Source: Silene conica
Taxonomy: Eukaryota > Streptophyta > Magnoliopsida > Caryophyllales > Caryophyllaceae
NCBI GenBank assembly: GCA_029255685.2
Contig: CM055315.2
Coordinates: forward strand, 45,055,705-45,119,704
DNA: 64,000 bases
Direction: 5' to 3'
In this document: positions 10,160-21,543 of the stretch, piece after piece
How the letters are laid out: each line of letters begins with the position of its first letter
Numbering within the stretch: position 1 is the stretch's first letter
Notes under the pieces: model-generated
The model's input: only the letters and a program-made list of their open reading frames with translations
Told to the model about the DNA's origin: nothing
The model's database searches: none
Position numbers and translations under genes: made by a program

Positions 10160-13100
10160 TCAATCGAAAAGAGAAGGATGCGCAACACGCATCGAAGCCT
10201 CGGTCTCCCACGTCTGCTCCTCAACATCGCCGCAACGCCATAGGATCTTCACTAAGGGCACCACCTTGCTCCTAAGCTTCCTGTCCTGACGGTCTAGAAT
10301 CTTCACGGGACGCTCCTTGAAAGCAAGACTCGGCTCAAGGTTCTCGATCTCTCTGGGAAGCACATGACTCGGGTCACTAACATACTTGCGGAGCTGAGAA
10401 ACATGAAAGACACTATGAACCTTGCCCAAACTAGGAGGCAAGTCCAAACGATAAGCAGCAGCACCAATCCTCTTCACGATCTCAAATGGCCCAATATACT
10501 TAGGGCTCAGCTTGCCCTTAACGCCAAACCTATTGACGCCCTTCATCGGTGAAACTCTAAGGAAGACCCTGTCACCCACCTCAAACTCGAGAGGTCTACG
10601 ACGGACATCTGCATAGGATTTCTGCCGATCTTGTGTGGCCTTCATCCTCCCTCTGATAAGCTGGACCTGGTCAATCGTCGTAGCTAACTGGTCCGGTCCT
10701 AGGTCGTGCACGTCGCTCGCCTGATCCCAACAGATCGGACTACGACATTTCCTACCATAGAGCGCCTCATACGGAGCCATACCAATAGATGAGTGAAAGC
10801 TGTTGTTGTAGGAAAACTCAACTAACGGAAGAGACTGCTCCCAAGAACCCTGGAAATAAAGTGCACAAGCACGGAGCAAGTCCTCTAATGTCTGAATAGT
10901 CCTCTCGGACTGTCCATCAGTCGCGGCATGAAATGCAGTACTCATCAGTTGACGGCTACCCATAGCCTCCTGTAGAGCCTTCCAAAATCTGGAACAGAAA
11001 CGAGGATCACGATCAGAAACGATCTCTCTCGGGACACCATGGTAACGGACGATCTCGGCAATATAAGCTCGGGCTAAGCGGTCCATATCCCACGTCTCAC
11101 GAATAGGCACAAATCTGGCACACTTAGTTAACCTATCAACCACAACCCAAATCGCATCCTTGCCTCCCACTGTCTTAGGCAATGCAGTCACGAAGTCCAT
11201 CGAAATGCACTCCCACTTCTACTGAGGAACGTGGAGCGGCTGTAACAAACCACCTGGCCTCCTATGCTCTATCTTGACTTGTTGACAAGTCAAGCACCTA
11301 CTCACGTAATCCAAGATGTTCTTCTTCATCCCGGGCCACCAGAATATAAGTCTCAAGTCCTTGTGCATCTTCTCTCCGCCCGGATGAACTGAATAAGGCG
11401 TCAGGTGAGCCTCATCTAAAACCCTCTTCTTCAAATCTGGCACATCTGGAACATACATCATACCACGGAACCGAAGGAAACCATCAGAATCAATCGCTAG
11501 ATCCCGTGCATCACCACTCGTAATCTTGGCCTCGAACTTCCGGAAAGCAGCATCTATAGGCAAACTCTGGCGAATCTCCCAATACAATGTCGGCTCTGCA
11601 GTCATAGCAGATAACCAATCAAAACCACTACCAACCATCTCTAATCTCAACTTCCGGAATTCAGAACAAAGCTCCTCAGTTAGAACTCGCATGGCACTCA
11701 TCGAATGAGAAGTCTTGCGGCTAAGCGCTTCAGCAACCACATTGGCCTTACCCTCATGATACAATAACTCAATGTCGTAATCCTTAACCAACTCTAGCCA
11801 ACATCGATGTCGCATATTGAGGTCCTTCTGAGTGAAAATGTACTTTAGACTCTTATGATCCGTGAAAATGCGACAATGAGATCCAATCAAGTAATGACGC
11901 CACATCTTCAGGGCGTGAACAACAGCAGCCAACTCAAGGTCATGCGTCGGATAGTTCACCTCGTCTAACTCGCAGTTGTCTCGAAGAATAAGCAATCACC
12001 TTACCACTCTGCATCAACACACATCCAAGCCCTAACATCGAAGCATCGCAGTAAACATCAAAGTCAATCCCAATCTCTGGCAAAGCAAGTATGGGAGCGG
12101 AAGTCAACCTAGTCTTCAATTCCTGGAAAGAGCTCTCACACTTATCGGTCCAAACAAATTTAGCTTCCTTCTTCAATAACTGAGTCATCGGACGAGCTAA
12201 TCTAGAGAAATCCTCAACAAATCGACGGTAGTAACCAGCCAAACCCAGGAAACTACGGATCTCTCCCACATCCTTGGGACTCTCCCAATCAACAACGACC
12301 TCAATCTTTGCGGGATCAACCGTAACTCCCTCACTAGATATCACATGTCCAAGAAATGCAACCTTAGATAGCCAAAACTCACACTTAGAGAACTTCGCGA
12401 ACCACTTCTGTCGACGTAAAATCCCAAGTATCAATCGAAGATGTTCGGCATGCTCAGTATCGGTCTTCGAATAAATGAGGATATCATCAATAAACACCAC
12501 AACACAAGTGTCTAAGAACTCACTGAAGGTCCGGTTCATCTGGTCCATAAAGATAGCAGGTGCATTAGTCAATCCAAAAGGCATGACCACGAACTCGTAA
12601 TGCCCATATCTGGTACGGAAGGCGGTCTTCGCGATATCGACCTCTCTCACTGGGATCTGATGATAACCCGATCGAAAATCAATCTTAGAAAACCTAGAAG
12701 CATCCCTCAACTGATCGAATAAGTCATCAATTCTCGGCAAAGGATATCGATTCTTCACAGTCACCCTATTCAACTCTCGGTAATCAATGCAAAGTCTCAT
12801 GGAACCATCTTTCTTCTTGACAAATAAAACTGGAGCACCCCACGGAGAAGCACTCGGTCTAATGAATCCCTTCTCGATCATCTCCTCTAATTGCTGCTTT
12901 AACTCTTTCAACTCAGGTGGAGCCATACGGTAGGGAGCCTTAGATATAGGTCCGGTACCTGGAACAAGCTCAATAGTAAACTCCACATCTCTCTCTGGCG
13001 GTATCCCTGGCAATTCCTCTGGGAAAACATATGGAAACTCACGAACAATAGCTACATCCTTAAGCTTCGGTAGCGATGGCTTAGCAGCTGAAACAACACA

Positions 13101-14597
13101 CAGGAAGGCTTGGCAACCCTTCCTAAGAAGATGAGAAGCTTTCATCGAAGAAATAACACAAACACCCTTTTTAGGGCGAGTTCCCCTATAGGAAACACGA
13201 ACTCCTGAAGAACTCCTCAAGCAGATTTTCTGGTCGTGACACTCGAAGCGAGCATGGTATCGCGATAACCAATCCATACCGAGGATAATGTCAAATTCCT
13301 CGAGAGGAAATCTCAGTAAGTCCGCTGGAAATGTGGCTTGACCAATAATAATCGGAACATCCCTATGGGACGAAGAGCAAGAAAGCACGTCTCCCGAAGG
13401 TAAGGAAATGGAAGTCTCCTCAACCAAGGAAGACTCAAAAGCTAAACGGTCTGCGAACTGAGTCGATATAAATGATAGAGAAGCTCCAGTATCAAACAGA
13501 ATAAGGCACCCAGCGCCAAGTACAGAAAAGATACCAGCCACTATGTCCGGATGAGCCTCAGCCTCAGCCCTAGTCATCACGAAGATCTTCCCCTTCGACT
13601 TTCCCCCTCTAGTCGCTGCAACAGCTGTGGCAGCCTTGCCAAGTGCGGTGTTCTTCTCGGGACACTCAAAGGACTTATGCCCAAATCCATTGCAGGTATA
13701 ACACTTAAAAGCATTCTTGAAACAGTCAAAACCCGGATGAGATGGTTTACCACAACGGTGGCAAACACTGGAAGCAGTATTAGTGTGAAAAGTGGTCTTA
13801 GCAACCGGAGCAGAAAGCCTCTCAAATCGCTTCTTCTGGGAAGAAGGAGAAGAAGTAGATGGAACAAACGGTCTCTTCCCCTGGTAAATGGATCTCTGGT
13901 GCGAAGAAACGCTAGAAGTAGCAGCTCGGGTCTCAGCATCTATGGCACGAATAGAACTCTCGGCCCAAATAGCATCATCATAAATCTCAACAAAAGAAGT
14001 CGAGTCACGGCGAACCATACTCTCGATGCGCGGCCCTAACTTCCCACGATAGAAGTAAACTCTCTCAGCCTCATCCCTGACAAACTTCGAAGCGAAATGT
14101 GCAAGCTGGTTAAATTTGTCGGTGTACTCCTGAACGGACATCTTTCCCTGCTTCAAGTCCATGAACTCCTTAAGCCTCTGCGATCTAAGCTCCTTAGGGT
14201 AAAATCTCGTCTCGAGCTAATCCTTAAAAGCCTCCCAATCGAATAAAGGATCCAGAATGAAAGTCGGTCCGGTCAATGCCCACCATCTATCGGCCTCTAA
14301 GGTCAAAAAGTGAGTAGCTAGCCGCACTCTACCCTCTCTGCCAACCGAGTACATGGTGAAGCTCCTTTCCATCTCACGGAACCACTCAGTAAGAGCTACC
14401 GGATCAACCTCGCCTCCATAAGTCTTCACGTGGCTCCTCGACATCTGTGATGCTATCCAAGAGAAGCTACCAGGCCGATTGGCCTCATTGCCTGGCGGTG
14501 GAGGAGGTGGAACAGTCTCTGCCTGCTGTCTCTAGTTCTCAAGCAACTGATGAAGTGCTTGCATTATAGTGTTCTCAGCAGCTGTAGTCCTCACCAT
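10160..14597 (-). pseudogene. gag-pol: Element A gag-pol, Tekay-like chromovirus, decayed
   Basis: Minus-strand polyprotein in the order gag, PR, RT, RH, IN, chromodomain. Visible parts: gag with two zinc knuckles ([28 protein letters not shown]; about 13660-13770); protease DTGAS at about 13480-13495; RT with FIDD at about 12470-12500; RNase H DAS at about 12040; an integrase zinc-finger region at about 11270-11420; IN core to about 10800; a GPF motif at about 10480-10510; and a C-terminal chromodomain-like segment (VKILWR..EEQTWE) at 10160-10340. Start: ATG at 14597, reading MVRTTAAEN. Breaks: stops near 14532, at 14217-14219 and at 11219-11221 (all TAG), and a frameshift near 11985. It cannot make a full polyprotein. 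The 5' leader and PBS are missing, because B's LTR fragment begins 7 bp upstream of the ATG. Confidence 0.88.
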
Positions 14598-14603
14598 CCT
14601 TCA

Positions 14604-15224
14604 AAAGATGGAGGTCTAGGAGAGGAGGAGATAGGTGCGAAAATCGTCGAAAACGGATAAGAAACGGAGATTTTACGACCGTTTTACGGTTGAAGGTAAA
14701 GAGTATAACAATGGTGTTTTGTGTTTTGTGTTTGGGTGTGTTTGTGCTGAAAAATATAATTAAAGGATTGAAGAAGAAGGAAAGAGGAGGGGAAAGACCT
14801 TGGGCTGCAAGGCAAAATTGGTGTATAGGACAAGTGTCCCAAAGGACAAGTGGAATAAGTAAAGAGTCGACGAGCGAGATTTTGTTAGCGGATAGTCCGT
14901 GACAGCCTTTCGTATTTTCGGCATAATTTCTTCCACAGAACTCCGATTGACGTGTTTTCGGTGGCGTTGGAAAGCTAAGAAAAAGATCTAAAAACTTTTA
15001 TTTTATAAGCAAGAGCTAAATATGCCTGTAAAATATCGTAAAATTAGCAACAAGGACAGAGTAACGTTTTACAAGTTTAAGAAGTATAACTTTAAGACGG
15101 ACATATTAATATCATTGTCAAAAACGATATATTGCAAATGGAATTTTATTTATTGTGGAACATTATTATTACTAAAATAAGATTTTTATAATATATAAAT
15201 AATTGGAAATTACGGGGTGTTACA
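14604..15224 (-). repeat. Element B 3' LTR, truncated
   Basis: Matches 20934-21543 (about 2-3% different by eye). The remaining ~2.2 kb of the LTR is absent. A 70-codon frame (14690-14902) is identical in both copies, but it lies within the LTR and is not treated as a gene. Confidence 0.8.
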
Positions 15225-18200
15225 ATCACCCCACCTTTTAAAAAGTTTCGTCCTCGAAACTTGAAAGCAGAAAAACGGTAAGTCGTAAAGACAAGGTAAA
15301 TAACCAAAGCGTTTACCAAAATTTGATATTACAAAACTTAGATTTGTTTCAAAGATTTTGAAAAGATTTTCCAAAGGCACAAGTCCTCGTCAATGGAACA
15401 AGAGGGTTCTCATTGTGCATTCAAGAGCCCGACATTCCAAATCTAGGACTAGTCCAAAACCAAATCATATCATGCGTCGACAAGCGTAATACGAGTTATT
15501 AGACGTCTCCAATAACAAGTCTTACATCAAATCAATGCTAAAACCAATCAAAATTATAAACCATTTCAAGTTTTTTTTTTCAAAACATGTAATTTCGAAA
15601 GTAAACTTCCATTTTCGAATCCGTAAAAATAGGTAAGGGTTTAACATAAATTAAAGTTTTTTTTTTATCAAGAACAAAAGTATGGTAACACAAATGCGGT
15701 TATAAAATATACAAACGGAAAAATATTTTGAATATCACTTCAAACAAAACACACGGATGAAAGATACATCTTATCAACCAAAGATGGTTTGTTCGAATTA
15801 TCTAAAAAATCAAAACACAAAAGGTCATAAGGATGCTAACAAAAACAAGGCATCAAAACTACCTTCTTCAGGGTTAAAGACGGTACTCAACAAGAGAACA
15901 AAGTGGCAAAAACAACAAAAGAACAAAGGTATGAACAAAAGAGGTTTATGGTTAAGGAGGAAGATAACTCTTCGGATTACAGAATCACTAACCACTCAAT
16001 CCATAAATGAAACATCATCATCATCATGATTCCTTACACACCTCAGAAGGCAGCTCTTTCAATCACACAACTCTCAAGGTTTCGTCAACTCAATTTGGGT
16101 CACTCACTTCTAGGTTATCCACGATACAAGATATGTTATTACCAAAAGGACTTCACAACTCTCGATTATTACTCAACATTCAACATCCTTCATAGAGCTA
16201 GATCCAAAATTACTAACAAGGTTGAATTCATACCCAACTAACATTTGCTACAGATCTCCAAACATGGTGAATCACCAAAACAAGGATCTTAAACCTGAAT
16301 CCATCGTACTTCCATACCTATAAACAAAAATCCGTTACATTCATTATCAACAACCAAAGATATGAGCGTGGCACTCTCGGAACTGTACTTACTCTCATAC
16401 ATAGGCCTATCAGATAATCATCCAAAACGTCTAATCCCAAAAGCATAAACACAGTATTGTTCAAACCGTCACTATTCCCAAACGTAGGACTACAATATAA
16501 ACATCCAAGGAATTCAATCCCAAACTAGTCAACACTCATCGACCCATACCAATAAAACATCTCTTAAACCTTGACTATAATACTTCATTAAAGTAAAGTG
16601 ATCATCCCAAAAGAAAGTCTCATAAGAGTAACAACTTTCACCCAAACGGTCTCTAGGTAACCATCAACACCCTCATAATTATAACACCAAAATTATCAAC
16701 CTCACGGTTGGTACTAATCCACAAGAAGCACTCATACCTTCAAACCTTTAATCTTGAAACCATCAAGATGGCAGACTACCTAATACTACCCAAATGTCAC
16801 CAAACACTAACTCTCTCAAATATGTCCGATTAAACAAGTCCAATGATCCTCTAAGCATATATCACTATTCCACAAACGAAGTCAACCTCACAACTAGTCC
16901 AAGAACAAAGGGGACAAGACTCACAATGGTTAAAGATATGATACAAACTTCCGGAACAAACGCGATATAAAAACTTGAGAGAGAGAGAGAGAGAAAGAGA
17001 GTGAGTGAGAGAGAGAGAGGCATAAGATGACAGCTAAGAGACTCTAGCTTATGGACTCCAACAATAGCAAAGCCATGAGAAGAAGAATGAGCGTTATAGG
17101 TAAGAAGATATATGACGTAAAGAGAGGTCAAATAAGCTTTGCTATGAAAGCATAACTCGACATAATTAGGATGCAAGAAGAAAGAAGAAGAGAAGTGTTG
17201 AGGAAAGGTTATGATTTGAATTGACTCCGTTCCCAAGGCTCAGGGTTCCCAAAATCCTCACAAAGTTCCCATCTCCTATTTACCAATTCAAGCACGCCAA
17301 ACTAGCACTTTCCAAGAAGAATTTTCCCAGATGGTTTACCATAATATAAGTCCTTTCAAAGACAAGGGTGTACGATTATCCCAATTTCAACTATTCCATA
17401 AAGTCTCGGGTATCTCTATGTCTTAAATTCCTCAAACAACATTTCTGTAATACTCTAGGATAAACCATTTATATACCATTGCTACTTCACAATCTTTATA
17501 CTCCATAAATTATCAACTCTCTAATTCCTTAAATTCCCAAAACTTTCATCTTTCATCAAATCACTTTATTCTAATCCCACACGATCGATGAACACTTACA
17601 AATTCTCAGATACCTCAAAGTATGAACACCAAGGTCAATTAAAGATATTTCTCACATCTATTTATAAGGATCCAAACTTCCTTTAAACATCGCAACCTCG
17701 AAATCTCACAAATCCGCAAGTTGCACCTTACTACATCAATCAGACATCCAAAGACATGATCTTCAAGTTACTTCTCAAAGGTTTATAATCCCATCAAATA
17801 ACTAAAAGAGTAAACTTCCGTCAGTTTCTCTAAAGTTACATCGCTAACTCTTTCAATACTCGTCCATCAATATACACGATTCTTATCCTCCATAAGTACC
17901 AACCTAAATAAAGTCAAACCTAATTCCCAAAGTCAACCATTACTGATTCACTCATTTTCACTAGCATCCCAAGTATATTTTCCAAACTCATTTTTTATGA
18001 ATTCTAACACCTCATCCATACTCTTAAAGCGACACATATTAACCCACTGGTTCTAAATTCCAATTATGATTCCCAAGGTTAAATTCTTCCGAAAGCTACA
18101 TATACAACTCAAAATTCAATCTAGGAATTTCACCAATCAATTCTACCCACCAATTAGGCAAACAACTCAATATTTGGATCACCAAGACATGGCTTACTAC

Positions 18201-18726
18201 ACTCCCTAACGTTTTAAGTTACATTACCTTCCAAAATAAGCGCTAGGGGTTATCCTCGAACAAAATCCTCAATATCCAACTAAGCTAGGCTACCTCCAAA
18301 GCGCCAGGGAAAAAGGCAAGTGCAAGGATAAGGATAAGTCGGAAAGTTACGAAAGTAGCTTCCGAGTTAAGATAGAAAAGATTTCGGGAAAAGGAGGATA
18401 TACATCAAGAAATAAGGAAGAAGATGATGTATGATGAGGAAAGAGTATCTTTGGGGACATAGAAGCATCCTTCAAAGATAACACAAATCTTCCATATGCG
18501 GTAGTAGACAATATTCTTGATCGCCATCCAGGTAAGCTCATGGTTCACCAATCCTTGAGCACAAACATAAAATCTTTGACAATTAACAAACATGTTAGAC
18601 CTATAGAGGAGCAATCACATTACAGACTACCACATTGTCCTTAAGTCTACCCATCTCTCATTCGTTATTTTTAGGTCAAGTTCAAATTTAATTTGGGGTA
18701 CACGTGCGTGCGTCGGGAGCATTACT
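15225..18726 (-). other. Element B internal region, no recognisable coding
   Basis: About 3.5 kb of AT-rich sequence. The longest frames (for example 15757-16029 and 16865-17236) show no retroelement motifs, and the latter overlaps a GA microsatellite. I see no gag, protease or RT remnants on either strand. It begins with the PPT-like border (atcaccccaccttttaaaaa) and ends at the PBS. Confidence 0.6.
16977..17020. repeat. GA microsatellite
   Basis: A run of GA dinucleotides interrupted by GAAAGA and GTGAGTGA. Confidence 0.9.
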
Positions 18727-18738
18727 GCTCTGATACCA
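18727..18738 (-). other. Element B primer binding site (initiator tRNA-Met type)
   Basis: Plus-strand gctctgatacca is the 3' end of plant initiator tRNA-Met. The sense strand reads TGGTATCAGAGC, 2 bp from the LTR start at 18741. Confidence 0.85.
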
Positions 18739-18740
18739 AC

Positions 18741-21543
18741 TGTGACACCCCGCGATTTAGCATAAAAATAAACAAGTAATTTGCAGCGGAAATACGATAC
18801 TTTTAAAAACTTTTCGACATATTTATTAAAACCTTTTCGCGGAATATCAAAACAACATGCGGAAGACTAAAAACTAATGAGTAAGTATAAATTATACAAA
18901 ATAACTTAAATAGACGAGGGATAAGGTATCCCACGATAACAACATGAATTAAATCTAAACTAAGCGTAAGGGTAATTGTCGAATTATCAACAATGCTCGC
19001 TAGCCACACGTCTTCCCCAAACAGCACCAACCTACATTCATGAAACATGAACGCCACAGTCAGTGGGGAGTAACTCAGGGTTCTCCCAGCCACTTTACGT
19101 CAGAAAACATGTAAAAGGTAATACTAAACATCTTATACATATGAACATGTATATAATTTCATAACCAATCATATATATTACCAAATATGAACAACATGAT
19201 CAATGCATGGGCGATAAGTTAAAAACATGTGAAAACAGCATGAATCAACATGTATAATAGAATTAAAGCCAGCATATGAGATAGTATCAAAATCAAGGAA
19301 ACATCCAAATGATCGACTTAGAGGCCAACAGCTAGGTGGCATGTCCAATCATCATAATCAGGCAAACATCCAAGTGATCGACTCAGAGGCCAACAACTAG
19401 GTGGCATGTCCAATCACGCATACAACAAACCAAGAATAGAATGAACGCCGTCAGGTAGCATAACCGCTACAACTGACAGTTAGGGAGTATAACCGCTCCA
19501 CTAACAGGCTAGGGCGTATAACCGCGCCCTAGCTACCGGAGCGCATAACCACGTCATCCGGATACTATGCATAGCGCATAACCGACAACTATATGCCTAA
19601 GACCTGGCCAGACCTCTCGATGTAATAACCTACACCGAACGACACACGGGGACCGGAGCGCATATAGCACGACCTCCGACCAATCCCGAACATAGCTAAA
19701 ATCCCATTCCATGGGTGGCATTTGTTCATTACAATGGTACACAAATCGTACCACCGCTATCTATTCACAAACAAGGTAACATAACCGTCACCAACACAAC
19801 TTAGGATGACATAACCGTCACCTACACAAGCTTAGGATAACATAACCGTTAACCCACTCATTTATACATACATGAACCAATAAAAGATGAACAATACAAC
19901 ACTTATATCCGTTCCATGCCAAAAGAGAACACACGGGATTGAATAATGAAACAAAAGTTATAAACGCATTTCACATTACAGCTGCCCTCTGCCGTAAAAT
20001 TCATAATTAATTCAAATAAAATCGAAATGATACAAGGCCAATTGGGTCGGTTTAATAAGACTTTTATCTACAATATTTGTCAAATAAACATTTCCAAAAG
20101 ACGAACTTAACAGGGGGTTATTGACTGATCTTTACAGTGTGTCAGAAACCGTCACACAAAATGTATAGCTTCATAAAACGGGTTTAAACAATCATTTTGG
20201 GGCAAAGAAAACTCCTTACATCATCTAAAATCTTCAAAGTTTAATTATTGAAAAGGACCAGAATCATTTCAAAGTTTAAAAATGGTTTTCAAAACAATCT
20301 TTGAGCTACTATCCGTTCTGCGAGTATTTCAGTGCACTGTTCGTAAATTACGAAAATTCAGAGGTAGACTCTTAACTCAAAATAAACAGGGGTCTCTTTT
20401 CAACATTTTCAAAGAAGGATACCCTAAGATGTCGAAACAAATTGTACAAGACAATGGACAGATTTGTCAAGGTGCTGAAACATCATGAATTAACCATTGT
20501 AGGCAAAACACTATGAACTTGAAAGACTATCAAACTAATCATCCTCAATGATCATAAACTCATTTAACCATACAATCCTTAATGAATTTCCATAATTAAA
20601 AACTCATCCAACACAAGCATGCATGATGAAATTCATCCAAACATATGATTTATTATCCTAATCATGCCACTACTTAACCAAAAACAATCCTAGTATACTA
20701 AACATTACTAGCATATAGTCATGCAAACAAAGACGATAAAGTCGAGTAACCCATCACCGTTACCTTATAGCTCTTCAATAAGCATGATTTTGACTCAAAG
20801 CCACTCCGGTTTGGACAACCGAACTAGCTACACATAAATAAACGAGGTTAGCTAAGAGAACCGTGCCTTAAAGGCCACGACCAGAGTATATTAAGGAAGA
20901 AATTTGATAATTTTATTACCTAGAAAGATGGAGGTCGAGGAGAGGAAGAGATAGGCGCGAAAATCGTCGAAAACGGATAAGAAACGGAGATTTTACGACC
21001 GTTTTACGGTTGAAGGTAAAGAGTATAACAATGGTGTTTTGTGTTTTGTGTTTGGGTGTGTTTGTGCTGAAAAATATAATTAAAGGATTGAAGAAGAAGG
21101 AAAGAGGAGGGGAAAGACCTTGGGCTGCAAGGCAAAATTGGTGTATAGGACAAGTGTCCCAAAGGACAAGTGGAATAAGTAAAGAGTCGACGAGCGAGAT
21201 TTTGTTAGCGGATAGTCCGTGACAGCCTTTCGTATTTTTGGCATAAATTCCTCCAAAAAACTCTGATTGACGTGTTTTCGGTGGCGTTGGAAAGCTAAGA
21301 AAAAGATCTAAAACTTTTATTTTATAAGCAAGAGCTAAATATGCCTGTAAAATATCTTAAAATTAGCAACAAGGACAGAGTAACGTTGTACAAGTTTAAG
21401 AAGTATAACTTTAAGACGGACATATTAATATCATTGTCCAAAACGATATATTGCAAATGGAATTTTATTTATTGTGGAACATTATTATTACTAAAATAAG
21501 ATTTTTATAATATATAAATAATTGGAAATTACGGGGTGTTACA
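18741..21543 (-). repeat. Element B 5' LTR
   Basis: About 2.8 kb bounded by TGTGACACCCCG and CGGGGTGTTACA, an imperfect inverted pair. It carries a stem-loop array at 19309-19860 and no convincing ORF. The right end joins A LTR sequence (taaataccaaac). The partner TSD on the left has been deleted. Confidence 0.82.
19309..19860 (-). repeat. Array of stem-loops with conserved loop and covarying stems (B LTR)
   Basis: At least six units share the loop (C/T)ATAACCG or ATAACC but have different, complementary stems. GTCAGGTAG (19450-19458) faces CTAC-aa-CTGAC. GTTAGGGAG (19479-19487) faces CTCC-a-CTAAC. GCTAGGGCG (19508-19516) pairs perfectly with CGCCCTAGC (19525-19533). GGTAAC (19775-19780) faces GTCACC. 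TGAC/GTCA and TAAC/GTTA follow at 19801-19854. Two upstream modules have a CTYAGAGGCCAACA core with arms ATGAT/ATCAT (19309, 19348) and GTGAT/ATCAC (19374, 19413). The units near 19535-19660 are more decayed. Confidence 0.8.

Larger units (their letters stand above)
14604..21543 (-). mobile_element. Element B: non-coding LTR element with Tekay-like ends
   Basis: LTR fragment 14604-15224, internal region 15225-18740, complete LTR 18741-21543. The complete LTR is about 2.8 kb with ends TGTGACACCCCG and CGGGGTGTTACA. The PBS matches initiator tRNA-Met. The internal 3.5 kb shows no gag or pol. LTR ends, PPT context and PBS type resemble A, so it is best read as a large derivative (LARD-like) that would depend on Tekay-type proteins from elsewhere. 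The left LTR is truncated at its join with A's gag leader, which means a deletion occurred there. The right flank is the interior of A's 5' LTR. Confidence 0.75.

Noticed and set aside
14690-14902. 70-codon frame identical at 14690-14902 and 21010-21222
   Set aside because: It lies in the two copies of B's LTR. Identity reflects LTR duplication, and there is no domain or independent sign of coding.
16865-17236. 123-codon minus-strand frame in B's internal region
   Set aside because: Overlaps a GA microsatellite that translates to Ser/Leu runs; no recognisable domain.
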